From contig NZ_QHKS01000034.1 of NCBI RefSeq assembly GCF_003353175.1, positions 1 through 64,000 of the forward strand: a DNA stretch of 64,000 nt. The letters are read 5' to 3'. Made by a program: the position numbers and the translations under genes. Below the pieces are notes generated by a model, which saw only the letters and a program-made list of their open reading frames with translations, made no database searches and was not told where the DNA came from. Of the stretch, positions 43,064 to 51,786 are shown one piece after another; the stretch's first letter is position 1; each line of letters opens with the position of its first letter. This stretch comes from Paraburkholderia lacunae (lineage in GTDB: Bacteria > Pseudomonadota > Gammaproteobacteria > Burkholderiales > Burkholderiaceae).

Positions 43064-43173
43064 TTAAGCGGCGTGAAATTGCGCATGGTATGACCTTGCG
43101 ACAAACGCCGATATCTCTTTTGCAGTTTTGATCGTCTGTCTCCTCATGGAGCAGATGCTGTCGGAGAATTGTG

Positions 43174-44697
43174 ATGAATGACCGCGCACCCATCGATATC
43201 GGACAGCAGGACGCCGACCTGTTGGAAAAATTCGGCTACAAGCAGGAACTCTCACGCGGGATGTCGGGCTTTGGCAACTTTGCAATGTCGTTCATGGCGA
43301 TTGGACTGTTCTGGGCGCTCGGGGCAAACATGCAGCAGGGCCTCGGCACTGCGGGCGCCTTCGGCATTACGGTGACATGGCTGATCGGCGGCGGACTCGC
43401 ATATGCAACTGCCGCCTCGTTGGGCGAGATCAGCTCGGCCATTCCTACCGCGGGTGGGCTTTATCACTGGTCGTCGGTACTTGGCGGCAGAGCGTGGGGC
43501 TGGGCCACCGCCTGGATCAACCTGATCGGCTACGTGTTCTCTGCGGGCGGAACATCCGTTGCGTTCTACCTGCTGTTCAATCAGTTGATTCTGAGCGGCA
43601 TGCTGCATATTGACACCTCGCACTGGGGATACTGGCAGCAGGTCGTCGGCGTGGTCGTCATCATGTCCAGCTGGGCGATTCTCAATCACGTGGGTGTGCG
43701 GACATTGGCGTGGTTCGTAACCGTAGGCGCTTATGTGACTTTCCTCGGCGCTATCGCCTTGATCGGCGTAATGCTCTACAACCTTCATCTGACGAACCTC
43801 GCACACATCTTCTCGTTCACAAACAATACGGGCGACGCCGGAGGCGGCGTGGTGCCGCGCACGGAGAACGTGTTTCTGACCTTCGGGTATGCATTGCTTT
43901 TGCCGATGTGGATCGTGACCAGTTACGACGCGGCGGCTCACGTGTCGGAGGAAACGGTCGACGCCGCGCGCGCCGTTCCGAAGGCGATGCGCAATTCGGT
44001 GATCCTGTCGGTGGTGATGGGCGCAGCGCTTCTCGTGCTTTTCTACATGGCGATGAGCGATCCGGCCGCCATCGCGAAAAAAGGCGGTGATGGCTTTTCG
44101 ATGCTGTTCGAGCAGATCCGCGCACCGCGTCTGCTGAAAGACGCCATCATCGTTTCGCTGACGATCTCGGCTTACGTTTGCGGCGCCAGCGCGCTGACCG
44201 GGCTGTCGCGTGCGGTCTATTCGTTTGCTCGCGATCAGGGCCTGCCGAAGTACTTCAGACGCGTATCGCCGCGCTTTTACACGCCGGTCACGGGGATCTG
44301 GGCCGGCGCGATCGCCGGCATCACCGTGACCTTGTATTCGTCGGCATTCAACGCACTCGTTGCAGGCACCGCGCTCTTTTATCAACTGGCCTACGGCATG
44401 GCGATCGGCGCCGCAATGTTTGCCCGCAATCGTACTTATGGCCCGTATCGGCTCGGCGCTTTGTCGAAGCCGTATGGCGCGGTCGCGATCATCGGCGGGA
44501 TTTTTATTATCTGGGTCGGCTTGCAACCACCGACAGATATCCTGATCCACTATTTCATCGCCTTCTTTATCATCATTGTCGTTGCGTGGTTCGGCCTCGA
44601 AAAAAGACGTTTTCCGGGACCGCCGATCACGAGCCAGACATCGCGCGATAGCGAGGTTTCCAACCCCGGCTATGTGCCGGTCAAGACCGCGCGCTAA
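43174..44697 (+). CDS. APC-family amino-acid/amine permease
   Basis: 507 aa with 12 predicted membrane helices. It opens GYKQELSRGMSGFGNFAMSFMAIG, typical of the eukaryote-like and bacterial amino-acid/choline transporter branch; ISSAIPTAGGLYHWSS and the TSYDAAAHVSEETVDAARAVPKAM loop are also characteristic. ATG 43174 with GGAGAA upstream. It probably imports an amino acid, polyamine or related amine. Its promoter carries the LacI-type operator, and an MFS carrier gene follows after 18 bp. Confidence 0.88.
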   Translation: MNDRAPIDIGQQDADLLEKFGYKQELSRGMSGFGNFAMSFMAIGLFWALGANMQQGLGTAGAFGITVTWLIGGGLAYATAASLGEISSAIPTAGGLYHWSSVLGGRAWGWATAWINLIGYVFSAGGTSVAFYLLFNQLILSGMLHIDTSHWGYWQQVVGVVVIMSSWAILNHVGVRTLAWFVTVGAYVTFLGAIALIGVMLYNLHLTNLAHIFSFTNNTGDAGGGVVPRTENVFLTFGYALLLPMWIVTSYDAAAHVSEETVDAARAVPKAMRNSVILSVVMGAALLVLFYMAMSDPAAIAKKGGDGFSMLFEQIRAPRLLKDAIIVSLTISAYVCGASALTGLSRAVYSFARDQGLPKYFRRVSPRFYTPVTGIWAGAIAGITVTLYSSAFNALVAGTALFYQLAYGMAIGAAMFARNRTYGPYRLGALSKPYGAVAIIGGIFIIWVGLQPPTDILIHYFIAFFIIIVVAWFGLEKRRFPGPPITSQTSRDSEVSNPGYVPVKTAR

Positions 44698-44715
44698 ACG
44701 ACTCCAAATCAGTTC

Positions 44716-45870
44716 ATGCCTTCTGATCTCGCTTTACGCAGGACTTCGTTCAGCACTCGCCAGACCGCGACGCGCGCAATCTTCCTCGTAGCCGGTTACG
44801 GAAGAGCGTCGTGGGCCCCGCTCGTGCCATTCGTCAAAGCCAGAATCGGACTTGACGATGGCCAACTCGGGCTTCTATTGCTTTGCCTAGGTGCGGGTTC
44901 CATGGCGGCGATGCCATTTGCCGGCGGCCTCGCGGCGAGATTCGGCTGCCGCGCGGTGATCACGCTTGCGACCGTGGTGCTTTGCGCAACGCTTCCCGCG
45001 CTTGCGTTCGTCGACGATGTGCGATCCGAGATCTGTGCGCTGACGCTGTTCGGCATGTCGGCAGGCGTGGTCGATGTCGCGATGAACTTCCAGGCGATCG
45101 AAGTCGAGCGTGAGAGCGGGCGATCGATCATGTCGGGATTTCACGCGTTCTACAGTGTCGGCGGAATTGGCGGCGCAGCGGGTGCGAGCCTGCTCCTTAC
45201 CGCTGGTCTATCGCACAGTGCATCGACGATCGTCGCCACGCTGCTGATGGTCGTCGCGCTGTGCTACGCATACCCCGCGCTCATAGCGGAACCGCAGACG
45301 AGTCAGGCAACGCTTTTCGCCGTGCCGCGCGGAATCGTGCTGGTGCTGAGTGTCTTCACGTTCATTGTCTTTCTGGCTGAGAGCGCCGTGCTGGATTGGA
45401 GCGGCGTATTCCTGACGGCGGAGCGTGGCATGTCCCACGCGTACGCTGGATACGGATACGCCGCGTTTGCGGCAACGATGACAGCGGGCCGACTGATGGG
45501 TGACAGGATGGTCGGTCGTCTCGGTAGAACCCGTATCGTGATCGCAGGCAGCTTATGTGCCGCGGCCGGCTTTGCGCTCACGGCCTTCGCGACGTCTTGG
45601 GCGGTGGACCTGTTGGGATACGCGCTGGTCGGCGCGGGTTGTTCGAACATCGCGCCGGTGTTGTTTTCGTCGGTCGGCAAGCAGAAGCGGATGCCGACGA
45701 GCGCCGCCGTCGCGGCGATGACCACGATCGGCTATTGCGGGATCTTCGTCGGACCCGCGCTCATCGGCGCGATTGCACGCTATACCACGCTGGCCTCGGC
45801 GTTTCTCGCGGTCGTCGTTCTGCTTGCTGTTATCGGGGCGAGTGCGCGAACGGTTCTTCGCGAAGCGTAG
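44716..45870 (+). CDS. MFS transporter
   Basis: 384 aa, 12 membrane helices without a central loop. YGRASWAPLVPFVKARIGLDDGQLGLLLLCLGAG and LAARFGCRAVI are the first two helices and the MFS signature loop; FHAFYSVGGIGGA and LDWSGVFLT are shared with the next gene. It belongs to the same MFS subfamily as some fucose/sugar- and cyanate-like carriers, though substrate is not evident. Likely co-transcribed with the APC permease. Confidence 0.85.
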   Translation: MPSDLALRRTSFSTRQTATRAIFLVAGYGRASWAPLVPFVKARIGLDDGQLGLLLLCLGAGSMAAMPFAGGLAARFGCRAVITLATVVLCATLPALAFVDDVRSEICALTLFGMSAGVVDVAMNFQAIEVERESGRSIMSGFHAFYSVGGIGGAAGASLLLTAGLSHSASTIVATLLMVVALCYAYPALIAEPQTSQATLFAVPRGIVLVLSVFTFIVFLAESAVLDWSGVFLTAERGMSHAYAGYGYAAFAATMTAGRLMGDRMVGRLGRTRIVIAGSLCAAAGFALTAFATSWAVDLLGYALVGAGCSNIAPVLFSSVGKQKRMPTSAAVAAMTTIGYCGIFVGPALIGAIARYTTLASAFLAVVVLLAVIGASARTVLREA

Positions 45871-45879
45871 TCAGCCGGA

Positions 45880-47028
45880 TCAATCTGCGACCTTCGCGGT
45901 TGCGATGATCACGAAGAGCATCGCGGCGATGGTGAGAAACGCCGTCTGCAGGCTGGCGTGCTCGGCGATGTTGCCGAGAAAGGCGGGCCCGGTCAGCATG
46001 CCTGCGTAGCCGATGGTGGCGACGACAGGCATCGCAACCGCGATCGGCATCACGTGTTGTCGTGCGACGACCAGAAAGAGGCTCGGTACGATGTTAGCCA
46101 GCCCGAATCCCACGAAGGCGAATGACAGCATCAGGAGCAGCCAATGGTTCGATGCCACGAGCGACGCGATGCCGAGCGCCGCGAGTAGCGCGCCTGCCCA
46201 GAGAACACGCCGGGGTTGCAGCGACCTGGAAAGGAAATCGCCCGATAGACGTCCCGCGGTCATGGCCACCGCGAAGCCGGCATAACCATAGCCCGCGCGA
46301 GAAGGATCGAAGTCTTTCACCGTAGTGAGGAACACGCCGCTCCAGTCGAGCATTGCGCCCTCTGCAAGAAACGAGATGAAGCAAAGCACGCCGATCCAGA
46401 GAACACGTCCTTTGGGGAGTGTCAGAGCGAACTTCGAACCGTCACTCGTGGCCGCGAGAAAGTTTTTACCGTAGTAGCTCCAGATGAAGATGAGGATCGC
46501 GCTGATACAGCCGACAGCGAACTCGGCGCTCAAACCCGCTGAGAGCAATGTACTCACGCCGGTTGCGCCGGCAATGCAGCCGATACTGAACCACGCATGG
46601 AAACCGGACATCAGCGGTTCATCATGCGATCGTTGTACGACGGCGGATTGGAGATTCATCGCCGACTCGGTGACCCCCAGTCCCGATCCGAAAACCAGCA
46701 GGCTGGCGACGAGAACCGCGGGATTTTCAGTAGTCGCCAGCAGATAGAGACACGCGCACACCACGGGACCCGCCGACAGGATGACTTTCCTGCATCCAAA
46801 GCGCGCCGCGAGAGCGGTCCCGACAGGCATCGCGACGAGACAACCGAGGCCGAAGCAGAGGAGCGCGAGGCCGAAATGACTATCGGACAGATGCAGACGT
46901 AGTTTGGCCAGCGGCGCTAGAGGCGCCCACGCGGAAAGGAACAATCCGAAGGAGAAGAAGCCGGCACGGGTGGAAGCGCGCGCGGACGAGGAAGACGCAA
47001 AGCTTCGGCTGACGCTTGTGGTGGCCAT
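45880..47028 (-). CDS. MFS transporter, paralogue of its convergent neighbour
   Basis: 382 aa and alignable with the previous protein: SAWAPLAPLAKLRLHLSDSHFGLALLCFGLG, LAARFGCRKVI, SGFHAWFSIGCIAGA and LDWSGVFLTTV correspond to the same positions. The start is ATG 47028; the frame upstream is not MFS. The two genes converge with 9 bp between their stops, so this is an inverted duplication or a tail-to-tail insertion rather than a tandem copy. Confidence 0.85.
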   Translation of the reverse strand: MATTSVSRSFASSSSARASTRAGFFSFGLFLSAWAPLAPLAKLRLHLSDSHFGLALLCFGLGCLVAMPVGTALAARFGCRKVILSAGPVVCACLYLLATTENPAVLVASLLVFGSGLGVTESAMNLQSAVVQRSHDEPLMSGFHAWFSIGCIAGATGVSTLLSAGLSAEFAVGCISAILIFIWSYYGKNFLAATSDGSKFALTLPKGRVLWIGVLCFISFLAEGAMLDWSGVFLTTVKDFDPSRAGYGYAGFAVAMTAGRLSGDFLSRSLQPRRVLWAGALLAALGIASLVASNHWLLLMLSFAFVGFGLANIVPSLFLVVARQHVMPIAVAMPVVATIGYAGMLTGPAFLGNIAEHASLQTAFLTIAAMLFVIIATAKVAD

Positions 47029-47208
47029 GTGATCTTTGGGTAATGGCTGAGTGAATTCAGGCACGCGCCTTGAGGGCGCCGGCCTTCGAGTGTAATGAGC
47101 GCCTTGCGTGGATGTAACTTCGCAAACCGACTTTTGATGACGCACCGTGACGCGATGAACGACGTGCGCGAAGTTCTGACTGGTAGGACGCACCGTGACG
47201 CAATCCGC

Positions 47209-47273
47209 GCGCCGGCTTGCGTCAGGAATGCAGTGCTCGCGAAATTGATGCCGCGTTATTAGTCGCAGACGAT
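47209..47273 (+). promoter_or_regulatory. Composite regulon promoter, copy 5
   Basis: GCGCC at 47209, GCGTC at 47219, GCGAAATTG at 47239-47247, -35 TTGATG, 17 bp, -10 GACGAT (47268-47273; weak but with A2 and T6). Further GACGCACCGTGACG repeats lie just upstream (47148 and 47188). It drives the Gfo/Idh-GMC operon starting at 47327. Confidence 0.6.
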
Positions 47274-47326
47274 AGGGTATGGACGCGCATGTTGCGTGCT
47301 GCCGCGCAATTCAGAGGAGACGTGCT

Positions 47327-48418
47327 GTGCAAGACAAAAAGATCAGGGTGTCGATCATCGGCTATGGATTCGTTACCCGTCACTTTCATATGCCGCTGAT
47401 CTCCAGCGTGCCGGGTATGCAACTGGTCGCCATCGGCACTCAGCGCCCGGATCAGGTCGAGCTCGACGATCCGTCTATCGAGATTATCAGCCCGGAACGC
47501 GCGGCCGTTGCCGAGTCGGTGGACCTCGTGATCGTCGCGAGCGTCAACGAAAGTCATTATCGGTTCGCGAAGCTCGCGCTCGAGGCCGGTAAACATGTGG
47601 TCGTTGAAAAGCCGTTCACGCCGACGCTCAACGAAGCGCGAGAACTGGCGGTGTTGGCAAAACGTGTCGGCAGACATCTGGCCGTTTTCCAGAATCGCCG
47701 CTGGGACAGCGACTATCTGACCGTGCGCGATGCGATCCGCAACGAGAGTCTCGGCGATATTGTCCATTTCGAATCGCACATCGACCGGTACGCGCCGAAC
47801 GTCCCGCAAGCCTGGCGCGAAGAACCCGTGCCTGCCGGTGGGACATGGTTCGACCTCGGCCCTCATGTTGCCGATCAGGTGCTGTTGCAATTCGGGTTGC
47901 CGGAGCGCGTGACCGCATCGTTCGCGCAGCAGCGAGCGGGGGCGAGGACCGACGACTGGTTCACGGTCATCCTCGAGTACGGTCGCATGAGAGTTGTTCT
48001 GCGCGGTGCTCAAGTGGTGCCGGGATTCGGCATGCGCTTCCTTGTCCACGGCACGAAGCGTTCGGTGATGAAGCAGGCGCAGGACATTCAGGAGCACCAG
48101 TTGATTGCAGGTCTGCTACCGGGCGACCCGTCGTACGGAGTCGACCCGGACGATGTGTATGTGTTCGACGCGGCTGACGCTTCGGCGCAACGACGTGCGG
48201 TACCGGCAACGCGAGGTGACCAGTCACAGTTCTACGTCCAACTGGAACGCGCGATACGCGGTGAAGGCCCGAACCCGGTCGCACCGGCTGAAGCGGTTGC
48301 GCTCATCGCTCTTCTGGAAGCCGCGGCGATTTCAGCAACAGAGGGCCGCTCCACGACATTGCCGCTGACGCAAGAAGAGCGCGTGGCCTTCGAGAACGAC
48401 AGGCGCTCGCATTCGTGA
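47327..48418 (+). CDS. Gfo/Idh/MocA-family oxidoreductase
   Basis: 363 aa. NAD(P)-binding motif VSIIGYGFVTRHFHMPLI at the N-terminus (residues ~8-25), then the catalytic EKP (HVVVEKPFTPTLNEA) and the second domain with FQNRRWDSDYLTV and GGTWFDLGPHVADQVL. The GTG at 47327 follows AGAGGAGA. Oxidises or reduces a sugar, inositol or derivative at a ring hydroxyl. Co-transcribed with the downstream GMC enzyme under copy 5 of the regulon promoter. Confidence 0.9.
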   Translation: MQDKKIRVSIIGYGFVTRHFHMPLISSVPGMQLVAIGTQRPDQVELDDPSIEIISPERAAVAESVDLVIVASVNESHYRFAKLALEAGKHVVVEKPFTPTLNEARELAVLAKRVGRHLAVFQNRRWDSDYLTVRDAIRNESLGDIVHFESHIDRYAPNVPQAWREEPVPAGGTWFDLGPHVADQVLLQFGLPERVTASFAQQRAGARTDDWFTVILEYGRMRVVLRGAQVVPGFGMRFLVHGTKRSVMKQAQDIQEHQLIAGLLPGDPSYGVDPDDVYVFDAADASAQRRAVPATRGDQSQFYVQLERAIRGEGPNPVAPAEAVALIALLEAAAISATEGRSTTLPLTQEERVAFENDRRSHS

Positions 48419-48467
48419 ATGCGTAGCCGGAACGGGAAGTTAGAAACAGGAAAGGATGGGCATTGCG

Positions 48468-50114
48468 ATGGTTGACTATATTGTGGTGGGCGGCGGATCG
48501 ACAGGGTGCGTCATTGCATCTCGCCTAAGCGAAGACAGCGGCTCGACGGTGACGCTGCTCGAGGAAGGGCCGCGCGATCGCAGCCCTTATATTCACATTC
48601 CCGGCGCTTACTACAAGACGGCGCAAGGCCCGTGGCTGAAGCGCATTCCGTGGGTGCCGATGGCCGAGCAGGGCCGCAAGGAAATGCCGACGATGGTGCA
48701 GGCGAGCGTGCTCGGCGGAGGAAGCTCGGTTAACGCGATGATCTACATTCGCGGCGTGCCGTCGGATTACGACCAGTGGCGCGACTCCGGCGCCACCGGC
48801 TGGGGATATGAGGATGTCCTGCCGTATTTTCTTCGGGCGGAAGACAACGAGCGCTTCAGCAGTGAAAATCACGGTGTAGGTGGGCCGCTCGGCGTGTCCG
48901 ATATCAGCCATATTCACCCTCTCACAAAAGCATGGTTGAAAGCGTGTCAGCAAGCCGGTCTCCCCTATAACGAGGACTTCAACTCGGGCGACCCAACGGG
49001 ATGCGGGCTTTATCAGATCACCGCGCGCGACGGCAAACGGAGCAGCTCGGCGGTTGCCTATATTCGCCCCGCCGAAGGGCGACGCAACCTGACAGTGCGC
49101 ACGGGCATCCGCGTGACGCGGATTCTCATCGAGCGGGGCCGCGCGGTCGGCGTCGAATTCGTCGAGGACGGCAAGCCAAAGCAGTTGCGGGCACAGCGCG
49201 AAGTCATTCTCTGCGCCGGCGCGATCAATTCGCCCAAGCTCCTGATGCTGTCAGGCATTGGACCGAAAGAGGAGCTCGCGAAGCACGGGATTGAGGTCAA
49301 TGCCGACCTCGCGGGTGTTGGAGAGAATCTGCAGGACCATATCGAGATCTCCCTTGTGTATCAGCTGAAAGGGCCGTACAGCTACGATAAATACAAGAAG
49401 CTGCGCTGGAAGGCCATGGCGGGTCTGCAATACGCGCTTTTCAAGAGCGGGCCGGCGGCATCCAATCTGATCGAGGGCGGCGCGTTCTGGTGGGGAAATC
49501 GCTCGGAACTGACACCTGACATCCAGTATTTCCTGGTAGTGGGAGCAGGGATTGAAGAAGGTGTCGACGGCGTGCCGGGAGGTAACGGCTGCACCGTCAA
49601 TCTCGGACAAATCAGACCGCGCTCGCGTGGGTTCGTCACGTTGAACAGTCGCGATCCTTTAGACGTTCCGCGCGTCGCTCCGATGTATTTCAGCGACCCC
49701 TATGATCTCGACGCCGTGGTGGAGGGATGCGCGAAGGCGATGGACATCATGGCTCAGCGGGCTATAGGGAAATATATCGAGCGGCGTTTCGTGCCATTTC
49801 AGCCCGTGCTGGACCGCGAAGAACTACGCCGCTTCTGCCAGCAGGAGGCGCACGCCGCGCTCCATCCCGCGGGTACGTGCCGGATGGGCACCGATGATCT
49901 TGCCGTAGTGGACCCGGAACTCCGTGTGCGCGGTATTGAAGGCTTGCGGGTCGCGGATGCGTCGGTTATGCCGAATCTCATTTCAGGCAATCCGAACGCT
50001 GTCTGCATCATGATCGGCGAGAAAGTCTCTGACCTGATTCGTGGCCGTGACATTGGCGCTAAGGCAAAAGCTGAAGCGAATCGGCCGAGCGGCAAAGTGA
50101 TCAGTCTGGTCTGA
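48468..50114 (+). CDS. GMC oxidoreductase, choline/alcohol-dehydrogenase type
   Basis: 548 aa. FAD motif YIVVGGGSTGCVIASRLSE at the start, signature 1 MVQASVLGGGSSVNAMIYIRG, signature 2 GAINSPKLLMLSGIGP, and the C-terminal HPAGTCRMGTDD with VADASVMPNLISGNPNAV. ATG 48468 is preferred (AAGG at 8 bp); the ATG at 48456 is 12 bp upstream in frame, right at the Shine-Dalgarno. It oxidises a primary alcohol or sugar hydroxyl using FAD. It differs from the other GMC enzyme of this cluster by lacking its cysteine cluster. Confidence 0.9.
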   Translation: MVDYIVVGGGSTGCVIASRLSEDSGSTVTLLEEGPRDRSPYIHIPGAYYKTAQGPWLKRIPWVPMAEQGRKEMPTMVQASVLGGGSSVNAMIYIRGVPSDYDQWRDSGATGWGYEDVLPYFLRAEDNERFSSENHGVGGPLGVSDISHIHPLTKAWLKACQQAGLPYNEDFNSGDPTGCGLYQITARDGKRSSSAVAYIRPAEGRRNLTVRTGIRVTRILIERGRAVGVEFVEDGKPKQLRAQREVILCAGAINSPKLLMLSGIGPKEELAKHGIEVNADLAGVGENLQDHIEISLVYQLKGPYSYDKYKKLRWKAMAGLQYALFKSGPAASNLIEGGAFWWGNRSELTPDIQYFLVVGAGIEEGVDGVPGGNGCTVNLGQIRPRSRGFVTLNSRDPLDVPRVAPMYFSDPYDLDAVVEGCAKAMDIMAQRAIGKYIERRFVPFQPVLDREELRRFCQQEAHAALHPAGTCRMGTDDLAVVDPELRVRGIEGLRVADASVMPNLISGNPNAVCIMIGEKVSDLIRGRDIGAKAKAEANRPSGKVISLV

Positions 50115-50153
50115 CGCTCGCACGGAGCGCGTGTTTTAAGGTTGTTCTGCCCG

Positions 50154-50179
50154 CTCCCCATTCTATCGAAAGGGGAGCC
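50154..50179. terminator. Hairpin between convergent genes
   Basis: GCTCCCC (50154-50160) pairs with GGGGAGC (50173-50179) across a 12-nt loop. It lies between the GMC stop at 50114 and the stop of the convergent binding-protein gene at 50194. No T-tract on the plus side. Confidence 0.45.
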
Positions 50180-50193
50180 GGTACGCGTCGCAA

Positions 50194-51471
50194 TCAGGTG
50201 TTTTTAGCGGCCGCGACGAGCTTCTTGACGGCGTCGGCTGACGTCATTGAAGGGGTGTTCACAAACTGCGTGACGACATCGACGTAAGCCGCACGGATAT
50301 CGCGTTCGAGTGCCGCGTTTTCGATGAACGACGGTATGACCTCGCCTGCTTTATTGCCCGCGGCACGGTCCGCGAAGTTCGTTTTTGCGCAGTCGTCGAA
50401 CTTGTCCTGCGCGACGTCGATCCGCGGCGGCAAGGAGCCCTTGCGCAGGTTGAAGTTCTGCTGCACGTCCGGGTCCATCACGGTATTCGCCAACAATGCC
50501 TGATTCGCTTGCGCAGCCGGGTTCTTCTGCTTGAAGAACGCGAACGAGTCCAGAACCCAGATAAACGCATGACCGCTTCCGGGCGTTGCGGCGCAGACGA
50601 AGTCGACGCCGGGCTTCTTGCCTGCGCGAAGGAATTCACCCTTTGCCCAGTCCGCGTGAATCTGCATGCCGGCCTTGCCGTCGATGACCATCTGCGTGGC
50701 GACGTTCCAGTCGCGACCCGCCCTATTCGGATCGGTGTAGCTAATGATCTTCCGGAGTTCGTCGAAGACCTTGACCATCGTCGGACTTTGAACGGTGGCC
50801 GGGTCATGATTGATGATCGCCTTCTTGTAGAACGCCGGGCCGCCCATTCCGAGAACGAGATCGCTGAAGATCTCAGCTTCCTGCCAGTCTTCTCCGCCGA
50901 GCGCCACAGGAATGATGCCGTCCTTCTTCATCTTTTCGGCGAGAGTATTGAATTCGTCCCACGTGGTCGGGACTTTATCGCCGTATTTCTGAAGGATCTT
51001 CTTGTTGATCCAGAACATGTTCTCGCGGTGTTCATCCATCGGCACACCGTACCAGGTACCCTTGTACTTCAGATAGGGAATCAGCTCCGGCGTAAGGAGG
51101 TGGTCCCAGTTGCCGGCTTTCGCATAGCTGTCGAGGCTCGCAAGCTCGTTCTGCTCAGCGTAGGCATACAGCAGTTGAGGTTGCGCCTGAGCGGCTGCAG
51201 GGGCGTTGCCGGCAGCCAGACGGGCCTGAAGCGCTTGCTGCTGGTTTGCTCCGTCGTCGCCGGCGATAGCGCTATCTTTCCAGCCCATTCCCTTTTTTTG
51301 CAGGCCATCCTTGAGGGCTTGAAGTGCGTACGACTCGCTGCTCGAGGTCCATTGGTGAACCACTTCGACCTGTTGGGTCTGCGCAGTAGCGATGCCGCTA
51401 ATAGCGAGGCCTGCCACCGTGGATGCGACAACACGCGCCAATACTTGCCCCTGCTTCGATTTCAGTTTCAC
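50194..51471 (-). CDS. CUT1 sugar-binding protein
   Basis: 425 aa. Signal peptide with a hydrophobic core VVASTVAGLAISGIATA. The mature protein begins QVEVVHQWTSSSESYALQAL and keeps the CUT1 pattern (NQQQALQARLAAGNAPAAAQ, GTWYGVPMDEHRENMFWINKKIL, and VFYHS-free C-terminal helices). Related proteins bind glucose, mannose or similar sugars. It is the only binding protein in the window and lies ~20 kb from the permease and ATPase genes; copy 6 of the regulon promoter, on the opposite strand, links them. It should deliver the cluster's substrate to the transporter at 27.2-30.2 kb. Confidence 0.9.
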   Translation of the reverse strand: MKLKSKQGQVLARVVASTVAGLAISGIATAQTQQVEVVHQWTSSSESYALQALKDGLQKKGMGWKDSAIAGDDGANQQQALQARLAAGNAPAAAQAQPQLLYAYAEQNELASLDSYAKAGNWDHLLTPELIPYLKYKGTWYGVPMDEHRENMFWINKKILQKYGDKVPTTWDEFNTLAEKMKKDGIIPVALGGEDWQEAEIFSDLVLGMGGPAFYKKAIINHDPATVQSPTMVKVFDELRKIISYTDPNRAGRDWNVATQMVIDGKAGMQIHADWAKGEFLRAGKKPGVDFVCAATPGSGHAFIWVLDSFAFFKQKNPAAQANQALLANTVMDPDVQQNFNLRKGSLPPRIDVAQDKFDDCAKTNFADRAAGNKAGEVIPSFIENAALERDIRAAYVDVVTQFVNTPSMTSADAVKKLVAAAKNT

Positions 51472-51543
51472 AGCACAATCTCCTCATAGGTTTCGATATT
51501 CATCGCTGACATTCACCACTTCCGATGGGTGAGCGCAGTCCCG

Positions 51544-51608
51544 AGTATTCGAGGGCAAATTAACGTATGCAATTTCGCTACTTTGAGTTTTGCGACGCTA
51601 ACTGACGC
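51544..51608 (-). promoter_or_regulatory. Composite regulon promoter, copy 6 (leftward)
   Basis: On the minus strand GCGTC at 51608-51604 and 51598-51594, GCGAAATTG at 51578-51570, -35 TTGCAT, 17 bp, -10 AATACT (51549-51544). It drives the sugar-binding-protein gene whose ATG is at 51471. It is back to back with copy 7. Confidence 0.7.
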
Positions 51609-51642
51609 GCGCCTCGCGTCGAGTTGCTTCGTCGGGATAAGT

Positions 51643-51708
51643 GCGTCGTGTTGCGTCTGCGAATGATGCGGTTGCGAAATTGCTATGCGAATATTGGGTG
51701 GTCAAACT
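51643..51708 (+). promoter_or_regulatory. Composite regulon promoter, copy 7
   Basis: GCGTC at 51643 and 51653, GCGAAATTG at 51674-51682 (16 rather than 15 bp after the second GCGTC), -35 TTGCTA, 17 bp, -10 CAAACT (51703-51708). It drives the isomerase-chemoreceptor operon starting at 51787. Confidence 0.65.
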
Positions 51709-51786
51709 GGTCGCCGATCGTCGTCATTGGCCCGATAAAACGGACGAGTGGCGCCTTATCGTGGCAATAGACCAGAGGAATCGGAG

